A stretch of 53,978 nt of DNA from Anthropogastromicrobium aceti (GCF_025567095.1 NZ_JAOQJH010000026.1); one strand, 5' to 3'. Shown: positions 16,860 through 25,420, numbered from the stretch's first letter. Notes: a model not told the origin generated them from the letters alone. Numbers and translations: made by a program.

Positions 16860-17459
16860 CTATAATTCCACACGTCCATCAAGTGCACGTGTTAATGTCA
16901 CTTCATCTATATATTCCAAATCACCGCCTACCGGCACACCACTTGCAATACGTGTTACCTTAATGCCAGCTGGCTTGATTAATTTGCTTATATACATCGC
17001 TGTTGCTTCTCCTTCCAGACTAGAATTTGTCGCAATAATCACCTCTCGCACATCTTCGCGCTGCAGGCGAACCAGCAATTCCTTTATTTTAATGTCTCCC
17101 GGTCCTATTCCAAGCATAGGAGAAATTGCCCCGTGAAGAACATGATACACACCATCAAATTTTCCCGTTTTCTCATAAGCTGCCAGATCTCTGGAAGTTT
17201 CCACCACCATAATCACTGACTTGTCTCTCTTTGCACTGCCACAGATCGGACACAGCTCCTGATCTGTCAGTGTGAAGCATTCCTTGCAGTAGCGGATATT
17301 GCTGCGCGCATTCACCATCGACTGCGCCAGCTGCTCCACCTGCTCTTTTGGCATATTAATAATATGAAATGCCAGACGCTGAGCTGATTTTGCTCCAATC
17401 CCAGGCAGTCTGGACAATTCTTCAATCAATTGATTTACTGTTTTGCTGTAAAAATCCAT
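16860..17459 (-). CDS. recR: Recombination protein RecR
   Basis: 199 aa, normal length. RecR is a ring-shaped DNA clamp that acts with RecO/RecF to load RecA at gaps. It shows the helix-hairpin-helix EELSRLPGIGAKSAQRLAFH, the zinc finger C..C..C..C (YCKECFTLTDQELCPICGSA), and a Toprim domain beginning VIMVVETSRDLAAYEKTGKF with LVRLQREDVREVIIATNSSL. It overlaps the ybaB stop codon by one base (TGATG), so translation is coupled. This is the conserved dnaX-ybaB-recR order. Confidence 0.97.
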   Translation of the reverse strand: MDFYSKTVNQLIEELSRLPGIGAKSAQRLAFHIINMPKEQVEQLAQSMVNARSNIRYCKECFTLTDQELCPICGSAKRDKSVIMVVETSRDLAAYEKTGKFDGVYHVLHGAISPMLGIGPGDIKIKELLVRLQREDVREVIIATNSSLEGEATAMYISKLIKPAGIKVTRIASGVPVGGDLEYIDEVTLTRALDGRVEL

Positions 17460-17824
17460 CAGAACGGAAAGCCTCCGCCAAGACCACCAAGGCTGCCTCC
17501 TAAACCACCTGCTAATTTGCCCATTGACTGAGAAGAAGCCTCATCAACCTGACGCATAGCCTCATTTACAGCTGCTACGATCAGATCCTGCAATGTCTCG
17601 ATATCATCTGGATCAACAGCTTCTTCTGCCAACTCAACATTTGTTACTTCTCTTTTGCCAGAAACAGTAACCTTAACAACACCGCCGCCTACACTTGCAG
17701 TAAATTCCTTTTCCTCAAGCTCCTTCTGCTGCTCCTCCATCTGGCGCTGCATTCTCTGTGCCTGCTTCATTAAATTGTTCATATTGCCCGGCATACCGCC
17801 TGGGAATCCACCTCTTTTTGCCAT
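17459..17824 (-). CDS. ybaB: YbaB/EbfC nucleoid-associated protein
   Basis: A 121-aa small DNA-binding protein. The helical core runs NNLMKQAQRMQRQMEEQQKE, followed by the beta segment FTASVGGGVVKVTVSGKREV and the conserved VDPDDIETLQDLIVAAVNEA. Gly-rich ends flank the core (GGFPGGMPG and a C-terminal GGLGG run). AAAGG lies upstream. It sits 32 bases after dnaX and is coupled to recR, as in most bacteria. Confidence 0.96.
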   Translation of the reverse strand: MAKRGGFPGGMPGNMNNLMKQAQRMQRQMEEQQKELEEKEFTASVGGGVVKVTVSGKREVTNVELAEEAVDPDDIETLQDLIVAAVNEAMRQVDEASSQSMGKLAGGLGGSLGGLGGGFPF

Positions 17825-17856
17825 GTCTTTACTTTTCCTTTCAACTATAAATTTAA

Positions 17857-19458
17857 TTATTCATCTTCAACACCAATTTCCATATTAATTCCCTCAATAT
17901 GGCTGCCTCTTGTGATGCGCGGCATCGCCTCACCTGCCTCAAGAAGCTTCGCAGTAATTGAAAATTCCTTCTGATACTGCTTATTTAACATCTGCCGAAG
18001 CTCTTCCATACGTTCCTGTCGAAGCATCAGCTCATAGTTAAATTTGTTTGTGAATACAATGCACAGGCCTTTTGCCTTATCATAGCTTATATTGGTTCCC
18101 ATCAAAATCGAATTCATAAATCCCGACTGCATGTGAGAAAGCTTCTTCCACTCACTGCTTATCTTTTGATAGTCCTCATATTCAGCCTCACTTAATTCAA
18201 CAGTCTGCGCTGCTTTTTGCATAACAGGCTGCTTTGCATCGCCCTCAAAATAAGAATCAAAAATGCTTCCAGACTGCTGTGGTTCTGTATTATTAACAAA
18301 ACTGCCAGAAGCAATTTTCTCCTCAATTTGATCCAGTCTCACACGAAGACTCTCTATATCATCCTCCATCTGCGGCTGCATCATCTTAATAATTGCCATC
18401 TCAATAAGTACTCGTTTTGAGACAGCAAATTTGAGCTGATTTGAAAGCTCTGAACATATCCTGATATTTCTCATCAGCACACTAAGCGCCACCATCTTTG
18501 ATTCTTCTCGAAGCGCCTCATAATTTTCTTTTGTCATCTCAAGTGCCTGCGCACTCTGGTCTGCTGTCTGCACCAGCATAAGATTTCGCAGATACCAGAT
18601 AAAGTCTGTGACAAATTGGCTAAGATCGCGCCCCTGTGAACTGATTTCATCCATCAGCTGCACGCATCCCGGCACATCACATCGTATAATCAGACGAAGC
18701 AACTTAGAAAATACCTGTGTATCTACTGCACCGAGTACATCTAGCACCTTCTCATACGTCAGCCTCTGACCATAATAAAATGAGATACATTGTTCCAAAA
18801 GACTTAATGCATCTCGCATCGCTCCATCAGCTGCTTTTGCTACGTAGCGAACTGCATCCTCATCTGCCTCGACACCTTCTGCCTTAAGCAGATTGGAAAC
18901 CTGATCTGCTATTACATTATTTCCAATTCGCCTGAAATCATATCGCTGACATCTCGACAAAACCGTGATAGGTATTTTATTTACCTCTGTCGTTGCTAAA
19001 ATAAAAATCACATATGCCGGCGGCTCCTCAAGCGTTTTTAAAAGCGCATTAAAAGCCCCCGCCGACAGCATATGCACCTCATCTATGATATAGACGCGAT
19101 ATTTTCCTTCTGTCGGCGAGTACTGAACCTGATCACGAATCTCTCTGATATTATCGACACCGTTGTTTGATGCCGCATCAATTTCAGCCACATTTACCGA
19201 ACGTCCCTCAAGGATCGACCGGCACACCGCACATTCATTGCACGGGCTTCCATCCACAGGATGCTCACAGTTGACGGCACGCGCCATGATCTTTGCAATC
19301 GTGGTTTTTCCTGTTCCTCTCGTGCCGCAGAACAGATAAGCATGACCTACGCGGTCTGAAATAATCTGATTTTTTAAAGTCCGTACAATGTGCTCCTGCC
19401 CTCTTACATCTTCAAATCGGGCAGGACGCCATTTGCGGTATAATGCTGTATATGCCAT
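17857..19458 (-). CDS. dnaX: DNA polymerase III subunits gamma/tau
   Basis: The clamp-loader ATPase of the replisome, 533 aa. Visible features are the N-terminus YTALYRKWRPARFEDVRGQE, the P-loop FCGTRGTGKTTIAK, four zinc cysteines (CEHPVDGSPCNECAVC), Walker B IIDEVHMLS, and the sensor-1 segment FILATTEVNKIP. The tau part after about residue 370 is short and Gln/Glu-rich, ending with a conserved compact domain (LCIVFTNKFNYELMLRQERM). No obvious frameshift slippery run was seen. The ribosome site GGAGATTAATTG overlaps the end of pfkA, six bases upstream. Confidence 0.96.
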   Translation of the reverse strand: MAYTALYRKWRPARFEDVRGQEHIVRTLKNQIISDRVGHAYLFCGTRGTGKTTIAKIMARAVNCEHPVDGSPCNECAVCRSILEGRSVNVAEIDAASNNGVDNIREIRDQVQYSPTEGKYRVYIIDEVHMLSAGAFNALLKTLEEPPAYVIFILATTEVNKIPITVLSRCQRYDFRRIGNNVIADQVSNLLKAEGVEADEDAVRYVAKAADGAMRDALSLLEQCISFYYGQRLTYEKVLDVLGAVDTQVFSKLLRLIIRCDVPGCVQLMDEISSQGRDLSQFVTDFIWYLRNLMLVQTADQSAQALEMTKENYEALREESKMVALSVLMRNIRICSELSNQLKFAVSKRVLIEMAIIKMMQPQMEDDIESLRVRLDQIEEKIASGSFVNNTEPQQSGSIFDSYFEGDAKQPVMQKAAQTVELSEAEYEDYQKISSEWKKLSHMQSGFMNSILMGTNISYDKAKGLCIVFTNKFNYELMLRQERMEELRQMLNKQYQKEFSITAKLLEAGEAMPRITRGSHIEGINMEIGVEDE

Positions 19459-19464
19459 TTACAA

Positions 19465-20535
19465 TTAATCTCCAAATGAAATTCCCATGAGCTTTGCTTC
19501 CTGAACCATCTCATCATCCGGCTGGATCATTTTAAGCTTTCCTGCAACATCTGCTAACGGAATCTTTGCGATATGATTGTTCTTCATACCTACCAGGTAG
19601 CCAAACTCTCCGTCTAAGATCATCTTGCCTGCTGCTGCGCCAAGTCTTGTTGAAAGGACACGGTCATAAGGGCACGGACTTCCACCTCTTTGCATATGAC
19701 CTGGAACTGCTACACGCACCTCCTGTCCAGTCAGCTCAGAAATCTTTGCACCAATCTCGTAAGAGATAGATGGATACTGACGCGTTGCAATATATTTCTT
19801 ATATTCTTTCTTTGAAAGTGCAGCCTGCTCCTTGGAGATTGCACCCTCAGCAACAGCAATAATTGAGAAACGCTTTCCTTCCTTAGCACGCTTATTTACA
19901 GCTGCTGCCACCTTATTGATATCATACGGAATCTCTGGAACAAGAATGATATCTGCTCCGCCTGCAATACCTGCATGAAGCGTAAGCCATCCTACCTTAT
20001 GACCCATTATCTCCACGATAAAAACACGTCCGTGTGAAGCTGCAGTTGTATGGATACAGTCAATAGTCTGTGTAGCCAGATTGATAGCACTCTGAAAACC
20101 AAAGGTAACATCAGTTCCCCACAGATCGTTGTCAATTGTTTTTGGAAGTCCGATGACGTTAAGTCCTTCCTGACGAAGAAGATTTGTCGTCTTCTGGCTG
20201 CCATTTCCGCCTAATACTACGAGACAGTCAAGCTTTAGCTTCTTGTAGGTATTCTTCATTGCCTCTACCTTATCAAGACCATTCTCATCCGGGACACGCA
20301 TCAGCTTAAATGGCTGTCTGCTCGTACCCAAAATCGTACCGCCATTTGTCAGAATTCCTGAAAAATCCTTTGATTTCATAATACGGTAATCCTCATAGAT
20401 CAGTCCGCGATAACCTTCGATGAAACCAATGATTTCAACATCCTTTCTCTGATTATATAGCGTCTTTGCAACACCTCTCATGGTTGCATTCAAGCTCTGA
20501 CAATCTCCGCCGCTGGTTAACATTCCAACTCTCAT
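19465..20535 (-). CDS. pfkA: 6-phosphofructokinase
   Basis: 356 aa; phosphorylates fructose 6-phosphate in glycolysis. The N-terminal phosphate-binding loop is MLTSGGDCQSLNATMRG, then TNGGTILGTSRQPF, then the donor-binding VVLGGNGSQ (about 107-114). The catalytic loop is GLPKTIDNDLWGTD (about 129-142), and late motifs are VPGHMQRGGSPCPYDR. The usual GGDGS has become GGNGS. The Gly after Asn suggests ATP as donor, but the Lys in PKTIDND is found both in PPi enzymes and in some ATP enzymes, so the phosphoryl donor is uncertain. AAGGAGG lies before the ATG. Its insertion between the SRP RNA and dnaX is a departure from the usual order. Confidence 0.92.
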   Translation of the reverse strand: MRVGMLTSGGDCQSLNATMRGVAKTLYNQRKDVEIIGFIEGYRGLIYEDYRIMKSKDFSGILTNGGTILGTSRQPFKLMRVPDENGLDKVEAMKNTYKKLKLDCLVVLGGNGSQKTTNLLRQEGLNVIGLPKTIDNDLWGTDVTFGFQSAINLATQTIDCIHTTAASHGRVFIVEIMGHKVGWLTLHAGIAGGADIILVPEIPYDINKVAAAVNKRAKEGKRFSIIAVAEGAISKEQAALSKKEYKKYIATRQYPSISYEIGAKISELTGQEVRVAVPGHMQRGGSPCPYDRVLSTRLGAAAGKMILDGEFGYLVGMKNNHIAKIPLADVAGKLKMIQPDDEMVQEAKLMGISFGD

Positions 20536-20603
20536 CGTATCTTCCTCCTTATAATTTAGGATTTCAGCTATATCAATGGCAAAACTAACCCATCGTAGTT
20601 TTT

Positions 20604-20632
20604 ATTATACAAAAAAAGAGCTGTCGATGCAA
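20604..20632 (-). promoter_or_regulatory. pfkA operon promoter nested in the SRP RNA terminator
   Basis: Minus strand TTGCAT (20632-20627) and TATAAT (20609-20604) are exactly 17 bases apart. The spacer is the 3' arm of the terminator stem plus its U-tract. It would drive pfkA-dnaX-ybaB-recR-TPR-cvpA. Confidence 0.6.
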
Positions 20633-20642
20633 CAGACAACTC
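20611..20642 (-). terminator. Terminator of the SRP RNA
   Basis: Minus strand GAGTTGTC pairs with GACAGCTC (one G-U), followed by seven U residues. It lies about 40 bases after the predicted 3' end of the SRP RNA. Confidence 0.75.
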
Positions 20643-20679
20643 CTAAAAAACTCTTTTTCTTTTGATATATCATTTTTTT

Positions 20680-20942
20680 GCGCATCCCGGCTTCGAATGC
20701 CACCCCCAGACGTTACCTCTGCAGCCTGCTCGGCTCAGGCACCCTCACGGCACACAAGAGATTCTGCTTAATGCTGCTTCGTTCCCGACCTGACATGGTT
20801 CACAGAGTCTTGTTGCGTAAGACCCAAACTTCAACGCCACTTACAAAGGGCAGCTCCACAAGTGAAACACCCTCAGCCGGAATATAACCCCTACTATAGC
20901 GGATTGAAGGTACAAGGCACCGCTACCGCCCCGGCTGCGCAT
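20680..20942 (-). ncRNA. ffs: Signal recognition particle RNA, large (Bacillus/Clostridium) type
   Basis: A 4.5S/scRNA-type SRP RNA with an Alu domain, about 263 nt. On the minus strand the S-domain tip GTCAGGTCGGGAACGAAGCA is unmistakable. It is flanked by GAACCAT upstream and GTGCCGTGAGGGTGCCTG downstream. The 5' GGGGCGGTAGCGGTGCCTTG and AAGTGGCGTTGAAGTTTGGG match the Bacillus scRNA pattern as I recall it. The ends GCGCA and TGCGC pair to close helix 5. The 5' part overlaps the last codons of tadA. Exact ends are estimates. Confidence 0.93.
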
Positions 20943-21492
20943 CCATAATTGTATCGGATATTTCTTCGTTTGTCAAGGGGCGTTTCTTCTTTTTTACCCT
21001 GATACGTTTAAAAAACTCTGACAATATCTGCGAGCATTCCTGTTCTAAAACACCTTTTGTGATCGGAATCTGATGATTAAACTGCTGCATATCAAGCAAA
21101 TTTATAATGGAACCAGCACACCCTGCCTTTGCATTCATTGCACCTATAACCACACGATCAAGACGTGCCTGCACGGCTGCTCCGGCACACATCTGGCATG
21201 GCTCAAGCGTCACGTACATCGTACATCCCTCCAGACGCCAGTCACCAAGCTTTTTCGATGCTTTTTTCATAGCTGCAAGCTCTGCATGACCAAGCACTGA
21301 GCTTTCTATGTTTCTTCTGTTATAGCCTCTGGCAATGACTTTTCCATCACAAACGATAACACAGCCAATTGGAACTTCATCAATAGCTGCTGCCTTTTTG
21401 GCCTGTGTAAGTGCCTGACGCATAAATTTTCGGTCTTCCTTTTCTCTAAGACTTGCCTGTTCTTCCAAAAGCTGCTCGTTCTCTGTTGCCAT
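20923..21492 (-). CDS. tadA: tRNA-specific adenosine deaminase
   Basis: Converts A34 to inosine in tRNA-Arg(ACG). Zinc motifs are HAELAAMKKA (zinc His, catalytic Glu) and PCQMCAGAAV (two zinc Cys), with the substrate-loop segment VPIGCVIVCDGKVIARGYN. The protein has 189 aa, with an about 20-residue N-terminal extension before the usual RKFMRQALTQAKKA. AAAGGG lies upstream. Its stop TAG lies within the 5' end of the SRP RNA, so message and RNA overlap by about 20 bases. The tadA-SRP RNA-dnaX order is conserved in Gram-positives. Confidence 0.95.
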   Translation of the reverse strand: MATENEQLLEEQASLREKEDRKFMRQALTQAKKAAAIDEVPIGCVIVCDGKVIARGYNRRNIESSVLGHAELAAMKKASKKLGDWRLEGCTMYVTLEPCQMCAGAAVQARLDRVVIGAMNAKAGCAGSIINLLDMQQFNHQIPITKGVLEQECSQILSEFFKRIRVKKKKRPLTNEEISDTIMDAQPGR

Positions 21493-21524
21493 TGTTTTCC
21501 CTTTCTTCTGTTTTTGATGTGTTT

Positions 21525-22478
21525 TTAACCAAATGCAGGATTCACCGTTTTTTGTTGATCTGCAACTGTCATCTTTGCTTCCTTTTTTTCACCCTGATCA
21601 TCTGCCGGAAATACAATCGGCACACACCAGTAGCCAAAGTCTCCTGCTGACGCTTTTTTTGATTTAACGGAGCGAAAACAATAAAAGCCAAACATCTGCG
21701 CCATCAGTTCCTCACTCTTTTCATAATTGCCAGGCACCCAAAGCTCATAACGTCCTTGTGTCACTTTTGCAAATACAATATAGCGGTACTTCACAAAACT
21801 GTACATCAAAAATCCATTATTGCTTAACATCCAATTTGGACGAGGAAGACGGCCAATATCTGCTGGCATTACCTTTAAACAAACTACTGTATCACCCGGA
21901 AGCGTCTCAATATGCTGATACGCTGTACTTAACTGTGCCCAAACAGCATCTGCCTTGTCTTGTCCCTGTTCTATTTTGTTTGTTTCTTTGCTATCAGTCT
22001 CACAGCAAACTTCCATCGTTTGAAGTTCTTCCTGAGGCTGATTTTCCAAAACCTGTTCATCTTCAGACTGTGCTGTTTGTTTTGCTCGATCCTTATCAAA
22101 CAGTGAGAGTCCAAAATACTGGTCATCCCAGACAGTTGCATAAGCGTTTGAAAACGGCTTCTGTCTGCCTGCTACAATTCCGCTAAGCTGCTCAAATTTA
22201 ATCTTGCTTCCTGCAAGATAAACGCCGTTATTGATGTACTGGAGCTGTCCTTTTCCATTTTTTACAACCATACGGCCAAGCGGCACACAATCGCAGCCAT
22301 CCTTTGTATGATAGAAGCCAAATACATGCAAAATTTCAGCCTGCTCATTATTTTTTACAGACAGGAAAATACGCTGTACATCTCCTCTGATTTCTATCTT
22401 TGCAAACCCGCAGTTTTCCTTTTTTTGATCACCCTCATACTCAAAAAGATATGAGAGGAAGCGCTGATACTGTGCCAT
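21525..22478 (-). CDS. Unrecognised 317-aa protein of a Lachnospiraceae-type family
   Basis: I do not assign a function. The N-terminal 100 residues are beta-rich (FAKIEIRGDVQRIFLSVKNN, HVFGFYHTKDGCDCVPLGRM), like a small sandwich domain. A Gln/Glu-rich linker is found at about 130-175. A C-terminal domain has LPGDTVVCLKVMPADIGRLP, and FVKYRYIVFAKVTQGRYELW followed by VPGNYEKSEELMAQMFGFYC. No signal peptide or TM helix is seen. AAGGAAGG lies before the ATG. It lies 32 bases before tadA and 71 after rsmA, so it is probably co-transcribed. The C-terminal part resembles families seen near tadA in Lachnospiraceae, from memory only. Confidence 0.7.
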   Translation of the reverse strand: MAQYQRFLSYLFEYEGDQKKENCGFAKIEIRGDVQRIFLSVKNNEQAEILHVFGFYHTKDGCDCVPLGRMVVKNGKGQLQYINNGVYLAGSKIKFEQLSGIVAGRQKPFSNAYATVWDDQYFGLSLFDKDRAKQTAQSEDEQVLENQPQEELQTMEVCCETDSKETNKIEQGQDKADAVWAQLSTAYQHIETLPGDTVVCLKVMPADIGRLPRPNWMLSNNGFLMYSFVKYRYIVFAKVTQGRYELWVPGNYEKSEELMAQMFGFYCFRSVKSKKASAGDFGYWCVPIVFPADDQGEKKEAKMTVADQQKTVNPAFG

Positions 22479-22549
22479 ATTGATACCTTCCTTTCCTTAT
22501 ATGTATTCTAAATAAGTACATATGAAAGAAAGGCATCATTTAGAACAAT

Positions 22550-23416
22550 TTAATTCGCGCTTTTTGACAATGCATCAGAAAGTGCTGCAAACTGCTCAAG
22601 TGTCAGCGTTTCTCCACGCACGTTTGCTGCTAAACCAATGCTTTCAAGCACAGCTGCAAGCTCTTCCTTTGATTTGTTTAAACCGCCTACGTTATATAGG
22701 CCATTTACTAGTGTTTTTCTTCTCTGATTAAAGGATGCTCGTATAATGTCAAACATCAGCTTTTCATTTTTTACTGCCACTGGTTTTTTATGACTTGTCA
22801 GACGGATAACAGCGCTTCCGACATTTGGTCTTGGCATAAAACAGTTTGGCGGAACATTTGCCACGATATATGGTTCTGCATAAAACTGTACAGCAAGAGA
22901 CAATGCACCATAATCCTTTCCGCCAGGAAGTGCCTGCATACGCTGTGCGACCTCCTTTTGTACCATAACAGTCACACTCTCCATAGGTACATGACTCTCA
23001 AATAATCCCATTAAAATTGGTGTAGTAATATAATACGGAAGATTTGCAACTACCTTGATGCGTTTTCCCTCACACTTTTCTTCCACGAGCTTGTTAATAT
23101 CAAGCTTAAGAACATCATTATGAATAACCGTAACATTATCATATGCAGACAGTGTGTCCTGTAAAATCGGAATCAGATTGTCATCGATTTCAACTGCAAA
23201 TACATGTTTTGCAGATTCGCACAGATATTGGGTCAGTGTTCCAATTCCCGGTCCAATCTCAAGTACATAATCCTCTGGTGTGATCTCTGCTGCACGCACA
23301 ATCTTATCAAGCACATGCGTATCAATCAGAAAGTTCTGACCAAATTTCTTTGCAAAATGAAACTGGTATTTCTGTAATACCTCTATTGTATTCTTTGGAT
23401 TTCCTAATTCAGCCAC
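22550..23416 (-). CDS. rsmA: 16S rRNA dimethyladenosine methyltransferase
   Basis: RsmA/KsgA dimethylates two adjacent adenosines in the 3' hairpin of 16S rRNA. Motifs are FAKKFGQNFLIDTHVLDKIV, the SAM motif YVLEIGPGIGTLTQYL, the acidic post-I VFAVEIDDNLIPIL, and the catalytic VVANLPYYITTPIL. An upstream ATG at 23455 would overlap tatD by 47 bases. I prefer GTG 23416, which is preceded by GGAGG six bases away and gives 288 aa, close to the family length. It overlaps the tatD stop by 8 bases, giving coupled translation. Confidence 0.92.
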   Translation of the reverse strand: MAELGNPKNTIEVLQKYQFHFAKKFGQNFLIDTHVLDKIVRAAEITPEDYVLEIGPGIGTLTQYLCESAKHVFAVEIDDNLIPILQDTLSAYDNVTVIHNDVLKLDINKLVEEKCEGKRIKVVANLPYYITTPILMGLFESHVPMESVTVMVQKEVAQRMQALPGGKDYGALSLAVQFYAEPYIVANVPPNCFMPRPNVGSAVIRLTSHKKPVAVKNEKLMFDIIRASFNQRRKTLVNGLYNVGGLNKSKEELAAVLESIGLAANVRGETLTLEQFAALSDALSKSAN

Positions 23417-24188
23417 AGTTTTCCTCCAATCGGTACAGTCTTTTGGCATTTGCAAGCGTTGTCGTAATAACAGTTTCCTCAGACACCTGCTTGATCTGTG
23501 CCAGTTGCTTTACTACTTCTTTTAAATACATTGAATTATTACGTTTTCCGCGATACGGCACAGGTGCCAGATATGGACTGTCTGTCTCAAGTACAATCGA
23601 AGAAAGCGGAATTTCTGATGCCACCTCTTTAATTACCCTGGCATTTTTAAAGGTAAGCACGCCTCCTATTCCAATGAAAAATCCCATTGAAATATACTCC
23701 TTTGCCATAGGCGCTGCATAAGAATAGCAATGAATTACGCCAGTATTTCCTGCCTTAGCAGCCTCCCTCATTATATCCATAGTGTCCTTTGCTGCTTCTC
23801 TGCTGTGTATAATAACCGGCAGATCAACCTCTCTTGCAAGTGCAAGCTGGCGTTCAAACCATTTCTTCTGAACTTCTCTCGGTGAGTTGTCCCAATAATA
23901 ATCAAGTCCGATCTCACCAATTGCCACTACCTTTTTTTCCTGTGCAAGGCTTCGCAGCGTTTCAATATCTTCCTCTGTCATATCAGCTGTGCTGTCTGGA
24001 TGAACACCAACGGCAGCATATATCTGCGGCCACTTTTTTGAAAGTGCAACCGCACTTTTTGAGGATTTCACGGACGCACCAACGTCCGTGATACAACAAA
24101 TGCCGGAGGAGAAAATCTCCCCCAGCAATGTATCGCGATCCTCATCAAATGCATCATCATCATAATGCGCATGAGTATCAAAAATCAT
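23409..24188 (-). CDS. tatD: TatD-family metal-dependent hydrolase/DNase
   Basis: 259 aa, standard length. TatD proteins are TIM-barrel metal nucleases with 3'-5' exonuclease activity. Metal-binding motifs are IFDTHAHYDDDAFDEDR, VAIGEIGLDYYWDNSP, LPVIIHSREA, GVIHCYSYAAPM and LETDSPYLAP. GAGAGGAA precedes the start. It overlaps rsmA by 8 bases and lies 32 bases after the zinc-ribbon gene. The order tatD-rsmA is common in Bacillota. Confidence 0.93.
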   Translation of the reverse strand: MIFDTHAHYDDDAFDEDRDTLLGEIFSSGICCITDVGASVKSSKSAVALSKKWPQIYAAVGVHPDSTADMTEEDIETLRSLAQEKKVVAIGEIGLDYYWDNSPREVQKKWFERQLALAREVDLPVIIHSREAAKDTMDIMREAAKAGNTGVIHCYSYAAPMAKEYISMGFFIGIGGVLTFKNARVIKEVASEIPLSSIVLETDSPYLAPVPYRGKRNNSMYLKEVVKQLAQIKQVSEETVITTTLANAKRLYRLEENCG

Positions 24189-24220
24189 TCTATATTCCTC
24201 TCTGTTACAATCCGAAAAAT

Positions 24221-25363
24221 TTATTCGATTGTCTCTGCAATCTCTGCTGCTGGTGCTTCCTGCACATCAGCTGCTGGTGTATCTGGCTGAGCCGGTGTAT
24301 CTGGCTGAGCCGGTGTATCTGGCTGAGCTGGTGTATCTGGCTGAGCCGGTGTATCTGGCTGAGCTGGTGTATCTGGCTGAGCCGGTGTATCTGGCTCTGT
24401 CGGCACTGTATCTGGCTGCGCTGGTGTATCTGGCTCTGTTGGCTGCGTTGGTGCCGGCTTTGGCTGTGTCGGCTGCGTCGGTGCCGGCTTTGGCTGCGTT
24501 GGCTGCGTCGGTGCCGGCTTTGGCTGCGTCGGTGCCGGCTTTGGCTGCGTTGGCTGCGTCGGTGCCGGCTTTGGCTGCGTCGGCTGCGGCTTTGGCTGTG
24601 TCGGCTGCGGTTTTGGCTGTGTCGGCTGCGGCTTTGGCTGTGTCGGCTGCGTCGGTGCCGGTGACGTAGATGGCTGTGTTTGTACTGCTGTTGTAGTTGT
24701 CGTTGTCTCCTCTGCAGTAGTTGCCTTTGTTCTTTCCTCAGTTGTCTTTTCTTCTGTTGTTTCAGCCTCAGTACTTGTTTCTGCCTCAGAAGAAGTTTCC
24801 TCTTTTGTACTTGTCTCTTCCTCTGTAGAAGTCTCTTCCTCTGTTGTCTCATGCGCAGTGCTTGTCTGCTCCTCAGTTGTCTGAACAATTGTCTGTGGAA
24901 GCTTCTTTTTACCCTGCTTTGTTGCAGTAAGCATCTTTGCTGTCGCAATGCCCACAACCACAATACCAGCAAGACAAATTAAAATCATTCCTCCAAGGAT
25001 TTTATTTGCAATCGACTTTTTCTTTACCGGCTTCTCATCTGATTGGTCTGAAAAATAAGCTTCATTATTTTCATTATCATACGGACCACTTTCCGCCTCA
25101 TATCCATCATCATACTGTTCTTCCTCGTAAGAACCATCATCGTACTCATCATCCTGATAAGTATCATCATACTGTTCCTCCTCGTAAGAACCATCATCCT
25201 GATAATCACTATCATCGTACTCATCTGATGACAGCTCATCATACTCCTGTAAATCTCTGCGCTTAAAAACAGTGCCTACGCTAGTAGCCACCAGACTCTT
25301 GCCACAAATCGGGCATACTCTGGTTCCTTCCTCAAGCTTCGCACCACATTTTGGACATATCAT
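24221..25363 (-). CDS. Zinc-ribbon single-TM protein with Pro/Gln/Thr repeats
   Basis: 380 aa in four parts. An N-terminal zinc ribbon has two CxxC knuckles (MICPKCGAKLEEGTRVCPIC). A very acidic Asp/Tyr/Glu-rich segment follows (about 35-110). One TM helix is ILGGMILICLAGIVVVGIAT (about 125-145). The extracellular tail is Thr/Glu-rich, then PTQPKPQ repeats and TPAQPD repeats. A cytosolic zinc ribbon followed by a membrane anchor and wall-spanning Pro-rich stalk is a common Lachnospiraceae layout. No sorting motif or enzymatic domain is seen, so a role in anchoring or sensing is only a guess. The repeated DNA may vary in copy number. Confidence 0.7.
   Translation of the reverse strand: MICPKCGAKLEEGTRVCPICGKSLVATSVGTVFKRRDLQEYDELSSDEYDDSDYQDDGSYEEEQYDDTYQDDEYDDGSYEEEQYDDGYEAESGPYDNENNEAYFSDQSDEKPVKKKSIANKILGGMILICLAGIVVVGIATAKMLTATKQGKKKLPQTIVQTTEEQTSTAHETTEEETSTEEETSTKEETSSEAETSTEAETTEEKTTEERTKATTAEETTTTTTAVQTQPSTSPAPTQPTQPKPQPTQPKPQPTQPKPQPTQPKPAPTQPTQPKPAPTQPKPAPTQPTQPKPAPTQPTQPKPAPTQPTEPDTPAQPDTVPTEPDTPAQPDTPAQPDTPAQPDTPAQPDTPAQPDTPAQPDTPAADVQEAPAAEIAETIE
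24276..24401 (-). repeat. 18-bp coding tandem repeat (TPAQPD)
   Basis: The plus-strand unit GGTGTATCTGGCTGAGCC occurs six times in tandem, followed by a partial seventh, with only C/T changes at the last base. It encodes TPAQPD on the minus strand. A second less regular run (about 24440-24660) encodes PTQPKPA/PTQPKPQ. Copy number may change by slippage without breaking the frame. Confidence 0.85.
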
Positions 25364-25420
25364 CCTCTGATTCCTTTCTGATTATCCTTATTTTGTAATT
25401 TCTGCAAATTCATCAGCTTT

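Noticed and set aside
20678..20887. Plus-strand 69-codon ORF
   Set aside because: It lies antisense to the SRP RNA; its sequence is explained by the RNA.
24276..24660. Regular repeats resembling a CRISPR array
   Set aside because: Units are contiguous without spacers and encode TPAQPD/PTQPK repeats in an open frame.
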